Of a stretch of 64,000 nt of DNA, positions 32,151 to 43,635 are shown piece after piece; the first letter of the stretch is position 1; the number at the start of each line of letters is the position of its first letter. Source of the DNA: Gonatopus flavifemur. Taxonomy: Eukaryota > Arthropoda > Insecta > Hymenoptera > Dryinidae. The notes beneath the pieces are model-generated. The model saw only the letters and a list, made by a program, of their open reading frames with translations, had not been told where the DNA came from and made no database searches. The DNA is taken from NCBI GenBank assembly GCA_018340375.1, contig JAFFJZ010000004.1:49144001-49208000 (forward strand), read 5' to 3'. Made by a program: the position numbers and the translations under genes.

Positions 32151-32783
32151 CAGGGTTGCCAGAATTTTTCGATGAAAGTAGCTTCATCTACTATTAGGAA
32201 TCGCAAATTTTTGCGCGAAGTCGCCCAATTTTCTTATGTGTACAAGTCCGTTTACAGTTCTAAGAGCAGTATCTCTGAATATGTTGTGATGAATGAATTT
32301 TAATATTTTGCTTCGATTGTATACCTTCATACATGTTCCTTCTATCATTCAGATGGATTGGAAATTCTCAGATAAAACAAAAACGCATATTATATAAAGA
32401 TATTTCCGTTAGAATTCAACGGACTTGTTACACCGGCAGTCAGCGTTGCCAGCCTCCTGCTTTTTTCTGATGGATCAGCGTATCACGTACAGCTGTTGAA
32501 TGGAACGGCCAATGACGGAAGTAGAAAAAAGCAGGAGCTGGCATCCCTGCACCGACTGTACATATATGCGTATATGTACATGGTAAACACCCATTGGCCT
32601 GAAAGCTCGTTAGCTCGAAACCTCCTGATTTGTTAGAAACCAGGAATTTTTAGGGAAAACACTAAAAAGATTAAAGCAACAAAAGCAGCCCAAAATGCGG
32701 GAAAACGCCAAATTGCTTATTCGTCGTACAGGGAAGCCAAAAGTAGCCCAATTCACGACAAATCGCCACATCTGGCAACTCTG
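32151..32783. mobile_element. hAT-type element, 633 bp, 8-bp TSD
   Basis: Ends CAGGGTTGCCAGA and TCTGGCAACTCTG. Flanks TATTTTAC (32143-32150) and TATTGTAC (32784-32791), 7 of 8. Holds a smaller MITE at 32441-32549. Confidence 0.8.
32441..32549. mobile_element. Nested hAT-like MITE, 109 bp
   Basis: Ends CAGCGTTGCCAGCCTCCTGC and the inverse of CAGGGATGCCAGCTCCTGC. Flanks CACCGGCAGT and CACCGACTGT are similar but not a clean 8-bp duplication. Confidence 0.65.
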
Positions 32784-32995
32784 TATTGTACGAGGATCGC
32801 AGAGTTGCCAGCAAAAACCGCCAATTTCTCGTTGATCGGTAATTTCTTTGAGAATCGGGAATATGATTGGTCAGTTATATAAGAAACAACCAATCACTGG
32901 AGTTGACGGCTTTTTGCTGACAAATCTGAAGGATCGATGAAAGTCACTCTGATAGACTACAGAGCACACACCGGCATACAGGAAAGTGTCTTATA

Positions 32996-34293
32996 CGAGG
33001 GTGGATTGGATAAGTTTCCGGCCTGACCAAGAGATGGCGCCACTAGGCCTACCTTGAGGTGGCGTTCTATAGTACCATCCTTAGATAGCTTGTAGCTATA
33101 GTTTCAGTCCGATCGCCATGTTAGTTTAGTTTTGAGAGCACGCTGACCAAGACGCCTCTGTGTTTTTCGTAAAAATGGAAAAGCTGGAAATCAAATCGTG
33201 CTGTCATCAAATACTTTTATTTGAAGGGGTTAACGCCGAAGGAAATTAAAGAAGAGATGGACTCAACACTGGGGACATCCTCCCCATCATATTCAACCGT
33301 TAAGCAGTGGGTTTCCGAGTTTAAAAAGGGTCGTGTGAGCACCTCTGATGAGCCTCGCTCAGGACACCCCATTGAGGTCACAACTCCAGATATGATCGAA
33401 AAAATCCATCAAATAGTGCTGAAAGATCGCAGATTAAAAGTTCGTGAGATAGCTGAGACCTGTAAGATGTCATATGAACGTGTACAAAATATTTTGCACC
33501 AACATTTGTATATGGAAAAGCTCTGTGCAAGATGGGTGCCGCGTTTGCTAACAGTCGACCAAAAATTGATTCGAAAGAACATTTCTACCGCCAATTTGGC
33601 GTTGTATAAGCGTAATCAAAGCGAATTTTTGCGTCGATTCGTAACCGTTGACGAAACTTGGGTCCACCACTACACTCCTGAAACCAAAGAACAGTCTAAA
33701 CAGTGGATTGGACCAGGGGAACCAACTCCAAAGAAGGCAAAAACAATTTTTTCGGCGAACAAGGTTATGGCTACTGTTTTTTGGGATGCAAGAGGTATTA
33801 TATACATTGATTACCTTGAAAAGGGTAAAACTATCACTGGTCAATACTACGCAGACTTATTGCAACGTTTGAGCCACGAAGTGAAAATTAAACGACCTCA
33901 TCTGGCGAAGAAAAAAATCTTGTTTCATCACGATAACGCACCAGCGCAGACGTCAATCGTTGCGATGGCTAAAATCAACGATCTGAAGTTTGAATTAATG
34001 CCGCACCCTCCCTACTCTCCAGACCTAGCCCCGAGTGACTATTATCTGTTTCCTAACCTCAAAAAATGGCTTGGCGGTAAGAGATTTGCGGACAATGAAG
34101 GAGTAATCGAAGCTGTAAATGGGTATTTTGAGGAGCTTGACGAATCAGTCTATAGAGATGGCATTACTAGACTAGAACACCGCTATGAGAAATGTATCAG
34201 CCTTGGAGGAGATTATGTTGAGAAATAAAAAAAAAAAATTCTTAAAAACGTTGTTTTTCTTGGTCAGGCCGGAAACTTATCAATCCACCCTCG
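32996..34293 (+). mobile_element. mariner transposon, irritans-like, 1298 bp
   Basis: Ends CGAGGGTGGATTGGATAAGT and the inverse of CGAGGGTGGATTGATAAGTT, TA at 32994-32995 and 34294-34295. Length and layout are standard for mariner. Confidence 0.93.
33175..34228 (+). pseudogene. mariner transposase (DD34D, irritans-like), one-base N-terminal shift
   Basis: Cut-and-paste transposase. The open frame from 33221 covers nearly all of the protein: HTH region to about residue 95, WVPRLLT linker, catalytic VDETWVHH, HHDNAP and YSPDLAPSDYYLF. The last two aspartates are separated by 34 residues. The expected start ATG is at 33175 (MEKLEI), but the A-run near 33190 has one base too many, putting this ATG out of frame. 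Without that base the two parts join. So the copy is nearly intact but probably not translatable from its natural start. Confidence 0.9.
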
Positions 34294-34359
34294 TACTTAC
34301 AATCAGGACCCCAATGCGTATTGAACACAGGACATTGTATGGACGTTCTGGGTGCATAC

Positions 34360-34639
34360 CTTAGAGCATATACTACTGGAGCGAGCATCTAACCGAAAAA
34401 GTGGTGCCAGATATGTCGAGTGAAACAGATATAGAAGTCAGGACGATCTCTCTTTCTAGTTGATCTTCATTGGCTGCCTCAACGGAAAGTGTTAATTAAT
34501 TCTGTTGTTACAATCAATCCAGAATAAGTGAAAAGAGAGATCCTCCTGACTTTTATTGCCCTCTCTGTCCGCACAGACGAGACCGTCTTGCAACACTGTT
34601 TTGATATGGGATGCTCGCTCCAGTAGTATATTCTCTAAG
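34360..34639. mobile_element. MITE D, 280 bp, 8-bp TSD
   Basis: Ends CTTAGAGCATATACTACTGG and its inverse (CTTAGAGAATATACTACTGG). GTGCATAC lies at 34352-34359 and 34640-34647. Confidence 0.92.
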
Positions 34640-35303
34640 GTGCATACGCATATTAGGATATCATACCTCAAGAAACCTGTAATTTCAACCGTTACGGAGT
34701 GCTGTGAGAGAGATATTCAACCAGGCTCCAGGATTTATCTCAACATTACTCTGAAACAATATGCACCGTGAAAACTGATAATATCATCTTTGCATTGACA
34801 TCCAAACGATCACAACTTCTGTACCGAATCACTTGATGAAAACTCAACATCCCAAACTCCACATCCTTGAGGGCAGGAAAGAAACCTCCTTTTCTCGTCC
34901 GAAACCAGTGGAAACTCAAAACTTGGATCTATTCACTTATATGAATAGTGAATTAGTGTACGTTGAGCAATACTTACGCACACAAATCAATGGACTTTAT
35001 AAGAATGCTATGCTACAAAGATGCAAACTCGAAAGAGAAATTCTACGAAACGCTCAAACTCTTGCTCTCATCAAACCGGAAGGATTTCCTTTCAACTCCC
35101 AGAAGGGACCTGGTTCCACCACTATTATAGGAAGTGATAAGGTTCATCAAATGCATCCTTGTCGAAGCGAAAATGATATCGTCTAAACGCTGCTATTAGG
35201 AACTACCAGTGGAGAAAGAAAACGCCAATTATTTCTTGATGCCAAGAACTCATATTCTCAAATCCGAAGGGACGGGAATCCCCTGCAATAATCTGATTCC
35301 ACC

Positions 35304-35518
35304 TAGAGAGCCTCAAGGGAGAGAGTGGACATCGGAGGTTTGCTGTGATTAGCCAAAACCTTAAGAAGCCATATTGATGGAGTATTCCTATTATGATTAT
35401 GATCATATTTGGCTTATAATCATAATCGTAATTGGAATACTTCATCAATATGGCTCCTCAAGGCTTTGGCCAATCACAGCAAACCTTCGATATCCACTCT
35501 CTCCCTTGAGGCTCTCTA
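35304..35518. mobile_element. Foldback MITE, 215 bp, 8-bp TSD
   Basis: Ends TAGAGAGCCTCAAGGGAGAG and its inverse, arms about 90 bp. ATTCCACC lies at 35296-35303 and 35519-35526. hAT-type duplication length. Confidence 0.92.
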
Positions 35519-35700
35519 ATTCCACCCATGTATGAGAGATGGAATTTGGTATAAGTTACTGCTATTCATCTCTGAAACAACGGAACTATACGTGATGAAA
35601 CCTCTCACCATCCCCACCTGGACCTATCAAAACCCTGAAAACCTCGCTAAACAGGGAATCTATACAGAGGACCCAAATAGCGAAAGTTCTGGAAACTAGA

Positions 35701-35955
35701 TCTCATTGAATCCTTTCGGAATTACAAAATGAACTACTGAAATGTCAGCAGAACAGAGTCCTTGGAGAATTCGATCTGCCTTTTGTCATACTATATACAG
35801 TCCAATATACCAACGGAGTGATAGTCTTGCTATATTTAAACGTGAGTTGAAAGAATTTATTAGATCGTCAGTTCCTGAAATGTAAATGTAAAAGACTCGA
35901 TGTATACAAAATAGCCGAGAAGGCTAATAAAGATCAATCAATCAATCCCTTCAAC
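35701..35955 (+). mobile_element. 3-prime end of a LINE with ATCA tail
   Basis: The frame ends FKRELKEFIRSSVPEM at about 35890, like the C-terminus of many jockey/CR1-type proteins. It is followed by a short 3-prime region and the simple tail GATCAATCAATCAATCC. Severely 5-prime truncated. Confidence 0.5.
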
Positions 35956-36000
35956 ACTATCGTGAACAAATAACTGCGTTTTCATCAATATACTCCAAGG

Positions 36001-36236
36001 CATTGAACTCTATACATACTGGAATGCGTGCTCCCTAGATTTAAGCGGTCAGACTGGTATAGTTTGTTGCATGAGCAAGAAAGAATAAGACGCCCCCAAC
36101 ATATTTCCTTTCTCTCTCTAAAATACATATATTAAAAGTGGATACCATCTCCCAACATACTGATCTCTCCCTCTGACCAGCCGATACTATAGAAAAAGCG
36201 GAAAGTGCTCATTTCAGTATAATATTGAATTCAATG
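36001..36236. mobile_element. MITE B copy 2, 236 bp
   Basis: Ends CATTGAACTCTATACATACT and the inverse of CATTGAATTCAATATTATAC. Flanks CTCCAAGG and TTCCAGGG match at 6 of 8. Confidence 0.82.
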
Positions 36237-36284
36237 TTCCAGGGTCCTGCGGACTGATAAAGATCTGCGACAGCTGAGTCGCAG

Positions 36285-36437
36285 AGGCGCGCTACAGGAT
36301 GGAGGCCAAATTAACGAAAAACCAAATGAACGGAAAGTTGGTTGAAAAGAGGGACACGTCACACTCTCTCTTTTCAAACACTGTCAAACACTGATTTCGT
36401 TGATTTGGCCCCCATCCGCTCCACATACCTCGCGCCT
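36285..36437. repeat. Imperfect inverted-repeat element
   Basis: AGGCGCGCTACAGGATGG and GGCCAAATTAACGAAA are mirrored by TTTCGTTGATTTGGCC and CATCCGCTCCACATACCTCG. No clear target duplication. Confidence 0.55.
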
Positions 36438-37034
36438 TTGTGTATAGGCACTGGATTGTCCCATCACACAACATACATATGTATACATAAACCTATATAG
36501 GTCCTACTACTCTCTTTCATTCGCACTCGTATGTGTACACGTAAGCGTGAGCATACTAAACGTAAGGCCCGATACGTGCACACATGCGAATTTCCATGTA
36601 GGTAATCGATCGAATGGAAAAATCTCAATCACGAACGCTTTTACCCTACAGGAAAATATCGATATCGACATTACAGTTTCCTTCTCCTCTTCTTGACTGA
36701 CCACGGTAGACAAGAAAGTTGTCCTCCACCCTACCGAAATTCATGCTACCGCACCAGTGATGCCAGATTCGAGACCGAGACCGTTCGTACCCTCTCCATC
36801 GACCACTTCTCCGTCTCTCACCATCCCTACCAGGCATCCGCACACAATGGAACCTGTATCCATGTGATTCGGAAGCATTCGTTTCATTTCGAATGAGGTC
36901 GGACAATGAAGGAAGAATATTTATCCCTCGGTCTTTGTCATCTTTACTTTTTCTACAATCGGCCAACTTCGTGCAAGATCGGAGAAATTTGAAGCCCACG
37001 TGGTCGACTCACAGAGAAGTCTCACTGCTTTTTC

Positions 37035-38136
37035 TTCGCCACGCGATAATTTTATTAAATTCAGTATCAAACTTGCCTGCCTGGTGCCCCGACCAGAAAT
37101 TGTGAGGCGCTCTTCAATATTTTTTTTTTGCTTTCTTCAATTAAAAGGCCGGTCTAATACTGATTATTGAATGATCATGGTCGTATGGATTGAACCATCA
37201 ATGATAATGAAAATTTCAAAAAAAATAAAAATATTGATACTTGCGATTAATCATGAATCATGAATTCAATGTATTTTATTATTCAATCGAATTAAATCCA
37301 ATATCAGTCAATAAATTCTTGATTATTATTGATTTTTCATAAATCACAAGTTTTATGCATAATATTGGAACAATTTTTATTTCCTGCGGATGAAAAAGCT
37401 ATTACAATTGCTTACATCGTATTTTCGAGGAACGATGTTCGGATAACTTTGGAATCATTTATTACATATGACGATGTAATGACATAAAGAGCAACTTCCA
37501 AATTTTATGAGGTATTCAAATTGATATTTTATTATGTCATAGATGATGTTTTTTCCCATAACTACAACAGTCCATGAAGCTACTCGAGCTTTTCGAAGTG
37601 TGTGACCCGGAGGCGTCAGGGGCGTGGAATGAACCAATAGAAACCCGTAGTTCACGCCCCGGACGCCCTGGGTTACACACTTCGGAGAGCTCCACTATGT
37701 GGCCAGTATATTCAACGCAGCTTATAGCCTAGCGGCAAAGGTGATGGTTCTTCTGGAGGAACGGGGTCAATCGATTCCGCCCGAACGATGTCAGCTTTTT
37801 TCTTCTAAATCAATTATGAGGGAATTATTTTACTTCTTCGATAATAGCGAGCGCTTCAAACTTTCAACTGATTTTTGCTATCACTGAGTGTTGGTCTGGA
37901 ATTTTCTGATGTTCCCTCACAAAAATGTTTTTATCACCTAATGAATGATGAATGGATCAATATTTGTATCAACTTGCATGCGGATTTGAAAACAGTGGGA
38001 TGAATATTCCCATCATGTGATTTTTGAAATTCATTTACATTAGCATTCACATCCACACGGAAGAAAAAATATGAGACTTTTTTTCTTATTTTACTTGCTA
38101 AACCAGAAAAAGGAAGGTTTGTGAAATTCGTGTATG
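37035..38136. repeat. Giant inverted repeat, left arm outer part
   Basis: Matches 47950-48926 plus 51590-51625 in inverse orientation; for example ATTAAAAGGCCGGTCTAATA against TATTAGACTGGCCTTTTAAT. Identity looks about 85-90 percent. It is interrupted after AAGGAAGGTTTGTGAAAT by the LINE at 38137-43636 and continues at 43636. Confidence 0.82.
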
Positions 38137-39109
38137 TATGTGATTTATTTCTTTCCCTTCGGCGCCCACTTACATTGCTTGTGAGCGCCGCCCCTATAAA
38201 AATAAGCCCCTCCCACATACTTATGCCTAACGCAACTCCTAAACTCATAAATAATTTATGCCACCTTATATTCTATTCCACTCATTTATTCCCACATGGG
38301 AGAGAGAGAGAGAGAAAGATCACCCACACTTTCATCCTCCCACTCTTTCCCATTTACAACCCTTCCCCTTCTCAGCCCCAAATCCCATATTCATCTCTCC
38401 CCACTCCCATCATCCCTCAAAATTTCCCTGACCCTATCCCCTTCCCTCTCTACAGCCCCACACATCTCTCTGAAACTTGATCCCATTCCTCCATCCCCTA
38501 CCCACAAACCCAACATAATCTTTGTTCCTCCTCCTCCCAATATCTTCCCCCTCTCATCTCATTCCCCGACCTGAATCTGGGAATTCTTCTCCCCTATTTG
38601 ACCCCTCTGCTTTCCAACATATATCCCGGAAGTCCTTTCACCATTATTTCCTTATACCACTTATCTATAGGGGAGACTGGGGAGTTGTGAGACGAGTTTT
38701 GTTTTTGTGGCAAAAATACTATAAAAATAATGTTTTTTTACATTTGAGTGGTTTCAATCTTTAATACAACTCCTAATACAACTTCTGGCTGAAGGAGTTG
38801 AAAGAATTCTGAATGGTTGGGAAATCATGACGGTTTTTCAGAAAGACGCGATACCAGCATTTTCCAAAGCATCGGGGGATCATGAGACACACCTTTAAAT
38901 GAAACAAAGTGGCGTATTTCAATAAAACCTCTTCATTCAAACGATAAATCATGGCAAAATGAGTGGATGTCTCTTTTTTTCAGTTGAAAGAATAAAAGGA
39001 GGAATTATTTGTATAAGAAAAATGTAAAAAGTTTGAGAAGAAAAATTCGGACAAAAGCTCAATCATTCCGACTCGTAATGAATGCAAGTATAATAGTCCG
39101 CTCCTAAAT

Positions 39110-39318
39110 TGATGTCCCGTATAAAGCGGTTGCGGGATCTATGTTGGCCATTTTAAGCTTCAAAATGTAATGTGATAATTTCGATTTATCGATATTGTAT
39201 GCGGTACTAACGGTTCTTAGCGGCTTGTTTTGGATGATAATTTTTTTAATAGCAGGCACAAGGGCAGGAACATTAATTGATCATTTCTCATCCGGATTAT
39301 ACTTATGACGCGGCATGA
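39110..39318 (-). pseudogene. N-terminal HTH remnant of a pogo-like transposase
   Basis: About 65 codons with one in-frame TGA after MPRHKYNPDEK. The HTH part VSTAYNIDKSKLSHYI is recognisable. It ends at a stop near 39116 with no DDE region following, so it cannot be active. Confidence 0.55.
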
Positions 39319-40092
39319 TTAAAGAAATTACAAGAAATCATAGAAAAATCTTGAGAAACACTCAGCTCACAAAACACGAACATTGAAATTGCATGAAACA
39401 TTCGAAATATTCACAAAAAATGCGACATTCATATGTAAAGCACGATTTCAAATCGACAGCTGTATAATATGCCTTGTCTCACAACTTGTAACATAAGCGT
39501 TACGAGAAGAGGAAGAGAGAAGAAGGGGGCACCGACGAGGAGGTAGAGGTGGTAGCAGCGGCGAGACTCGTAATGAGTCAAGGCGGCGAAGGGCCAGTTC
39601 CTCTCGTGTCCTCATTACACAACGATTCTCTGAGTCTCCCATGATAACGTGCCTCACGAGGCCATTACGAACTCACATATAAAGAGTTTAGTCAGTGGAA
39701 GTTGAGATTTGGTCAGTCTGCACCACTCACGACCAGTTCACCAAGCCACGAGCCCCTCGGCGAAGACCATCCCTCAAAGGCGACCCCGAGGACCCAATAC
39801 CAGGCAAGGCCGGCCGACCCAATACGACGAGACGACATACACGCACACACGACACCCTCACTCGTTCACACTCACACTAGTTGGTAAGCGACAACCATTG
39901 TATTGTATTCCTCCTTTAAGAATAGAATATATTCGTAGCTATAATTGTTTCAGCACATAATTGTCTCTTTCCTATTTCTCCCTACACCCCATCCTCTGAG
40001 AAACTCGCCTCCTAATCAATCCATTATAAACTCACCAAAAATGTTGTCTCGCAACACCCCAATTCCTATACTTTCAAAATGGTTACTGCATC

Positions 40093-40320
40093 ATGGCTAC
40101 ATCAAATATTTATGCAAACATTCTTTTACTTGTTGAAGGCCTGTTTTCCAAGGCATACTCTGTGTACATTCACCTTTGTGAAGAGCTTGGAAAACTAATT
40201 GAAGATGCCAAAAAAAAGAACGCTAAAAACAACTTTTTCCAACGGCAATCAAATCTCTACTTGGAGAGACTATGCATGCGTGTCGATATTACCATATATC
40301 AATTGAGAAGTGACATCTGA
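40093..40320 (+). CDS. Small open frame, unknown
   Basis: 75 residues (MATSNIYANILLLVEGLFSK at the start), with lysine-rich and leucine-rich parts. No domain recognised. It lies within the pogo-like element on the opposite strand to the HTH remnant, and may be chance or captured sequence. Confidence 0.2.
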   Translation: MATSNIYANILLLVEGLFSKAYSVYIHLCEELGKLIEDAKKKNAKNNFFQRQSNLYLERLCMRVDITIYQLRSDI

Positions 40321-40469
40321 ACGAGAAGAACAATTGACAGTGGTCCCTAGATGTCGAATTTTAGGAATATAGGTGCCGTGAGTGTGTCTCATAACTCCCC
40401 GGTCTCCCCTACTATATCTTGAATCCCTCATCTTATTCCTCCTTTCTTCCACTTGACACCTTTTATCTC

Positions 40470-41900
40470 TCTGCTCTATCTCACTCCCTAACCATCCTCC
40501 TCTTCTACCTTCTTCCGCTTCTTCCTCCCTCATCCCGAACTCTTCTAACCCACTCCTCCTTCCCTCTTCCCTTTCATCTCCAGCCAACACCTCTCCGCTA
40601 TCTCACCCGCTTCCCTCTTTCTAATTTCTCCTTATATCCCACTGTCCTTCTCCCGAAACCCACCCTCACTTTCTCTCTTCTATATTCTTTCCTTACCATG
40701 TACCTCAGCGTCCTCCAATCTAACCCTAATATTCATCCCAAATACCTTTCATGTATTCCCTCCATTCCTATCCTTACTTTCCAACCCCATACCTCCGCCC
40801 TATATCCTAACACCGTTCCCACGAGCCTGGCCTACAGTTACATCTCCCTCTCCCAACCATCCATTGACTTCCTCTTCCCAATCCTCCACACTACTCTCAT
40901 CACCTACAATCCTTTCTTCATCCTTTTCTTTACCATCCCTTCCTGCCTTCCATTACTCTGCATCTCGTAACCCATATATACATATTCCTTCACCTCTCCC
41001 ACACTCTCCTTCTCCCACTTCCAAATCACCTCTCTTTTCCTGCCCCCCCCCCACCTTTCCTAAATCTCATCAGTTTTGTTTTCCCTATATTCACCTCCAG
41101 TTTCTTCCCTCCAAAATATTTCCTCAGCACTCCTATCATTTCCTGCATATTCCTCCCCTGTGACGGCACCACTATGTCGTCAGCGTATGCCATCGACCAA
41201 ATTTTTTCCTCACCCCCTCTTACCCCTCCTCCTCTCCAACTCTTCGCGAACTCTTCCTCCAGGTCTGCCGTTAGCAGGTTGAACAATATGGGGCTCAACG
41301 AGCATCCTGGCTTTATCCCCTTCGCCGTACAAAACGCTTCCGTAACCCTCCCCATCACCCGCACTCAACTCCTCGTTTCCCCATAAAGCCTCTTCACTCT
41401 CCCTATTAGCCTCTCTGGAATTCCCCTTTTCCTCATTGACTCACATGAAATATCCCTATCCACTGAGTCAAACGCCACTCTTGAATTCACGGAAATTGCT
41501 GCTAATTTCCCTTTTCCTCCTGCTATCTCCATTCCAGCTATATAGTTAGGGGCGTATATGTTATCCACTGTTCCCCCCACAACGCACTTCCTCTTCTTCC
41601 TGTCCTCGCATTGAAATGCCCTCCGATAATGATCATCTCCTTCAACCCTTCCGCCCCGATCTCTTCTTTCACCCACTCCATCTTCTTCCTTATATTCTCA
41701 TCTGCGTACAACAGTATGATATTCCATACCTCGTATTGTCATCCATTTTTTTCCACGCTTATTCCCTCCCTTTCTTCCCCCTCTACTCCCATCTTTTCCT
41801 TTCAATCCCAACACATTCCAAAATGCTATTCTCAGTTCCCTTCCCCCCTCTTCTTCCTCCTTCCCAATTTCATTCCTCTTTTTCCCCCTCACGACTTTTC
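40470..41900 (-). pseudogene. LINE ORF2 (endonuclease start and reverse transcriptase), broken
   Basis: From 41892 down, RIAFWNVLGLKGKD is the first endonuclease motif. Most of the endonuclease is deleted. The RT then appears as AFDSVDRD (near 41460), PGCSLSPILFNLLTADLEEE (near 41290) and AYADDIVV (near 41195). VNIGKTKLMRF follows. Several frameshifts separate these blocks. The region further down to 40470 is the decayed C-terminal part. Confidence 0.85.
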
Positions 41901-42129
41901 TCCTTTCCCCCTTCTCCCTCTCTGCTGCTATTGACAGCCATCCTCTGTACCTTGTTCCATTATTTTTTCCCTTTCCATATATATTTCACCCCTACTCCTC
42001 CGTTGGTTCATTTTCTTGCCCCACTTCCACCACCTCCCTTCAATCCATATCCCCCCGAGCTCTTTTGCCCTCTTTTCTTGATCTGAACTCCTCCTGTCTC
42101 AACCTGTCTCTCTAATCTCCCTTCTCTAC

Positions 42130-43208
42130 CCCCTCAGCTTTCCTTATCCCTTCATTACCTTCTCCTCTTCCTCTATACTTTTGAATTTTATGAACACCAT
42201 CTTTTGCTTGTTCTTCCCTCCTTTCCCCATATCCCTGATCTCCGCTATTCCCTCACCAGTTCCCAATCTTTCCATCAACTCCTTTACCTCTTCCTTCACA
42301 CTTCTTCTCCCTTCCAATCCCTCCACCACAATGTTCTTCCTCCTCTCCTCTTCATCCCCATTCTCCCTTCTCTCCCCCATGTCTTTAGTTCTCCTATCCC
42401 CCCCTCCCACCAACTTCCAAGTGACTGTGCTCTCCTTCCACCACTCTAGCCTCTGTTCCAACATTCCTCTGTTCTAGTCTCTCGAACCTTTTTCCCAGTT
42501 CCTCTATCCTTCTCTCTCCAATCTCCACTTTACTAACTTGGACATCTCCTTCAGTACCCTTCTTCCTCTCTTTCTCCCTCTCCATCTCCTTCGTCTCTAA
42601 CTCCTCTACCCGTTCTCTGAGTTCCCTTATCTCCTCATGTTCCTTCTCACATTCACCCTTCTCCTTCTTTATCCTATTCAACCTTTCCCATCACTCTTTT
42701 TTTCTCCACCCTCCACTTCTCCTCCGCTCTGTTTCATCTTTCGCCCATCTTTTCCATCTCCTCTCTCCTCTACTCAGATCTCCTATCGATTTTTTCATTC
42801 TTCTTTTCCACCATTTGCGTTACCTCTCCTAGCGTCTCCACCATTTCTCTTCCTTTCTTTCCTCTTTCGGAGATCTTTCCAACTCATCCTATCTCCCAAA
42901 TACCTGCATTCTCTCCTCTGCCTCTTCCCTTCTTCTTTTCCAAAGTTCCCTCAGCTCCCCATGCTCCCATAGCTACTACTCCTTTCCCTACCCAAGCTCA
43001 TGGCCTTGCTAGGGCTCCCCCTCTTCATCTCTTCCTTCCTGTCTGCTCCTCTTACTGGAGTTGCCCATATTCCACTTTCCTCCTTATTCTCATTCCCCAT
43101 CCCCTCCCATTGCTCCTTTTCACCATCCTCTCCTCTATCTAATTTTTCTCTACTACTATCCTCCATCTCTCCTTTCTCTACTTTCCTTTGTCTGACCACG
43201 CCCGTCAC
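42130..43208 (-). pseudogene. LINE ORF1 remnant (coiled coil, nucleic-acid binding)
   Basis: Lysine/glutamate-rich coiled-coil stretch (ELRERVEELETKEMEREKER, 42394-42681) followed by RRKNIVVEGLEGRRSVKEEV in 42144-42464, the entry to the RRM-like part of LINE ORF1 proteins. A basic N-terminal piece is at 42951-43208. Broken by frameshifts. Confidence 0.7.
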
Positions 43209-43635
43209 TCTTCTCCTCTTACACCTATCCTGACTATATTGCCCAAAGTTGTCTGACCCTCGCCTCCTCTTATCTACTCCGCCCGTCCTCCCTACTACTT
43301 CCCGCGTCCGAGACCGCCACTATCCGCTTTTCTGTTCCCTTACCTGCCTTACCCTCTCGGCAAGTCTCTACTTTCTTTAACCACTTTCTAAAACGATCGG
43401 CGTCGCCACCAGCTTCCTACTTCCCTTCTCCTCTCTACCTCCTTATTACCCGCTTCCACCTATAACTTCCCACTTTTCTCGCTCATTACACTCTATACCC
43501 CAAAAAACTCACTATAATATCCTACTTCTTCACTGTGCCTTTCACTGCACTGCCACTAGAAAATTATTACCCTCTCCTTTCCCTCCTTAATTCGCTTTTT
43601 GTTCCACACCTGTCACACACCTGACTATCTACCTG

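Larger units (their letters stand above)
34300..35700 (+). pseudogene. Endogenous viral glycoprotein fragment (chuvirus-like G), degraded
   Basis: The frame 34833-35186 (117 residues) contains NLDLFTY, TQINGLY and KGPGSTT in the order found in glycoproteins of chuviruses and of the insect BEL/Pao elements that acquired them. Downstream, in other frames, MPRTHIL, IPPMY and TWTYQNP continue the same protein up to about 35690. Upstream, 34640-34770 may be its N-terminal part. Multiple stops and frameshifts make it non-functional. It is cut by two MITEs (34360-34639 and 35304-35518). Whether it came directly from a virus or from a retrotransposon env cannot be decided here. Confidence 0.7.
38670..40409 (-). 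mobile_element. pogo/Tigger-like non-autonomous element, 1740 bp
   Basis: Ends GGGGAGACTGGGGAGTTGTG and the inverse of GGGGAGACCGGGGAGTTATG, TA at 38668-38669 and 40410-40411. On the minus strand a start MPRHKYNPDEK at about 39318, then after a stop NKPLRTVSTAYNIDKSKLSH (about 39160-39230), resembles a pipsqueak-type helix-turn-helix of pogo/jerky transposases. The catalytic domain is absent. Confidence 0.65.

Noticed and set aside
36507..37105. Overlapping frames on both strands suggesting a host gene
   Set aside because: No domain, no codon bias visible, and frames of similar length in both directions.
39487..39957. Possible solo LTR (TGTAACATAAG... to ...TTTCAGCACA) with a TATA-like box
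   Set aside because: No matching target duplication, no second copy in the window, and the supposed 3-prime end is arbitrary.
38419..43233. Long proline/serine/leucine-rich plus-strand frames (for example 40419-40970)
   Set aside because: They are the complement of the GA-rich LINE; pyrimidine-rich strands rarely contain stops, so the frames have no meaning.
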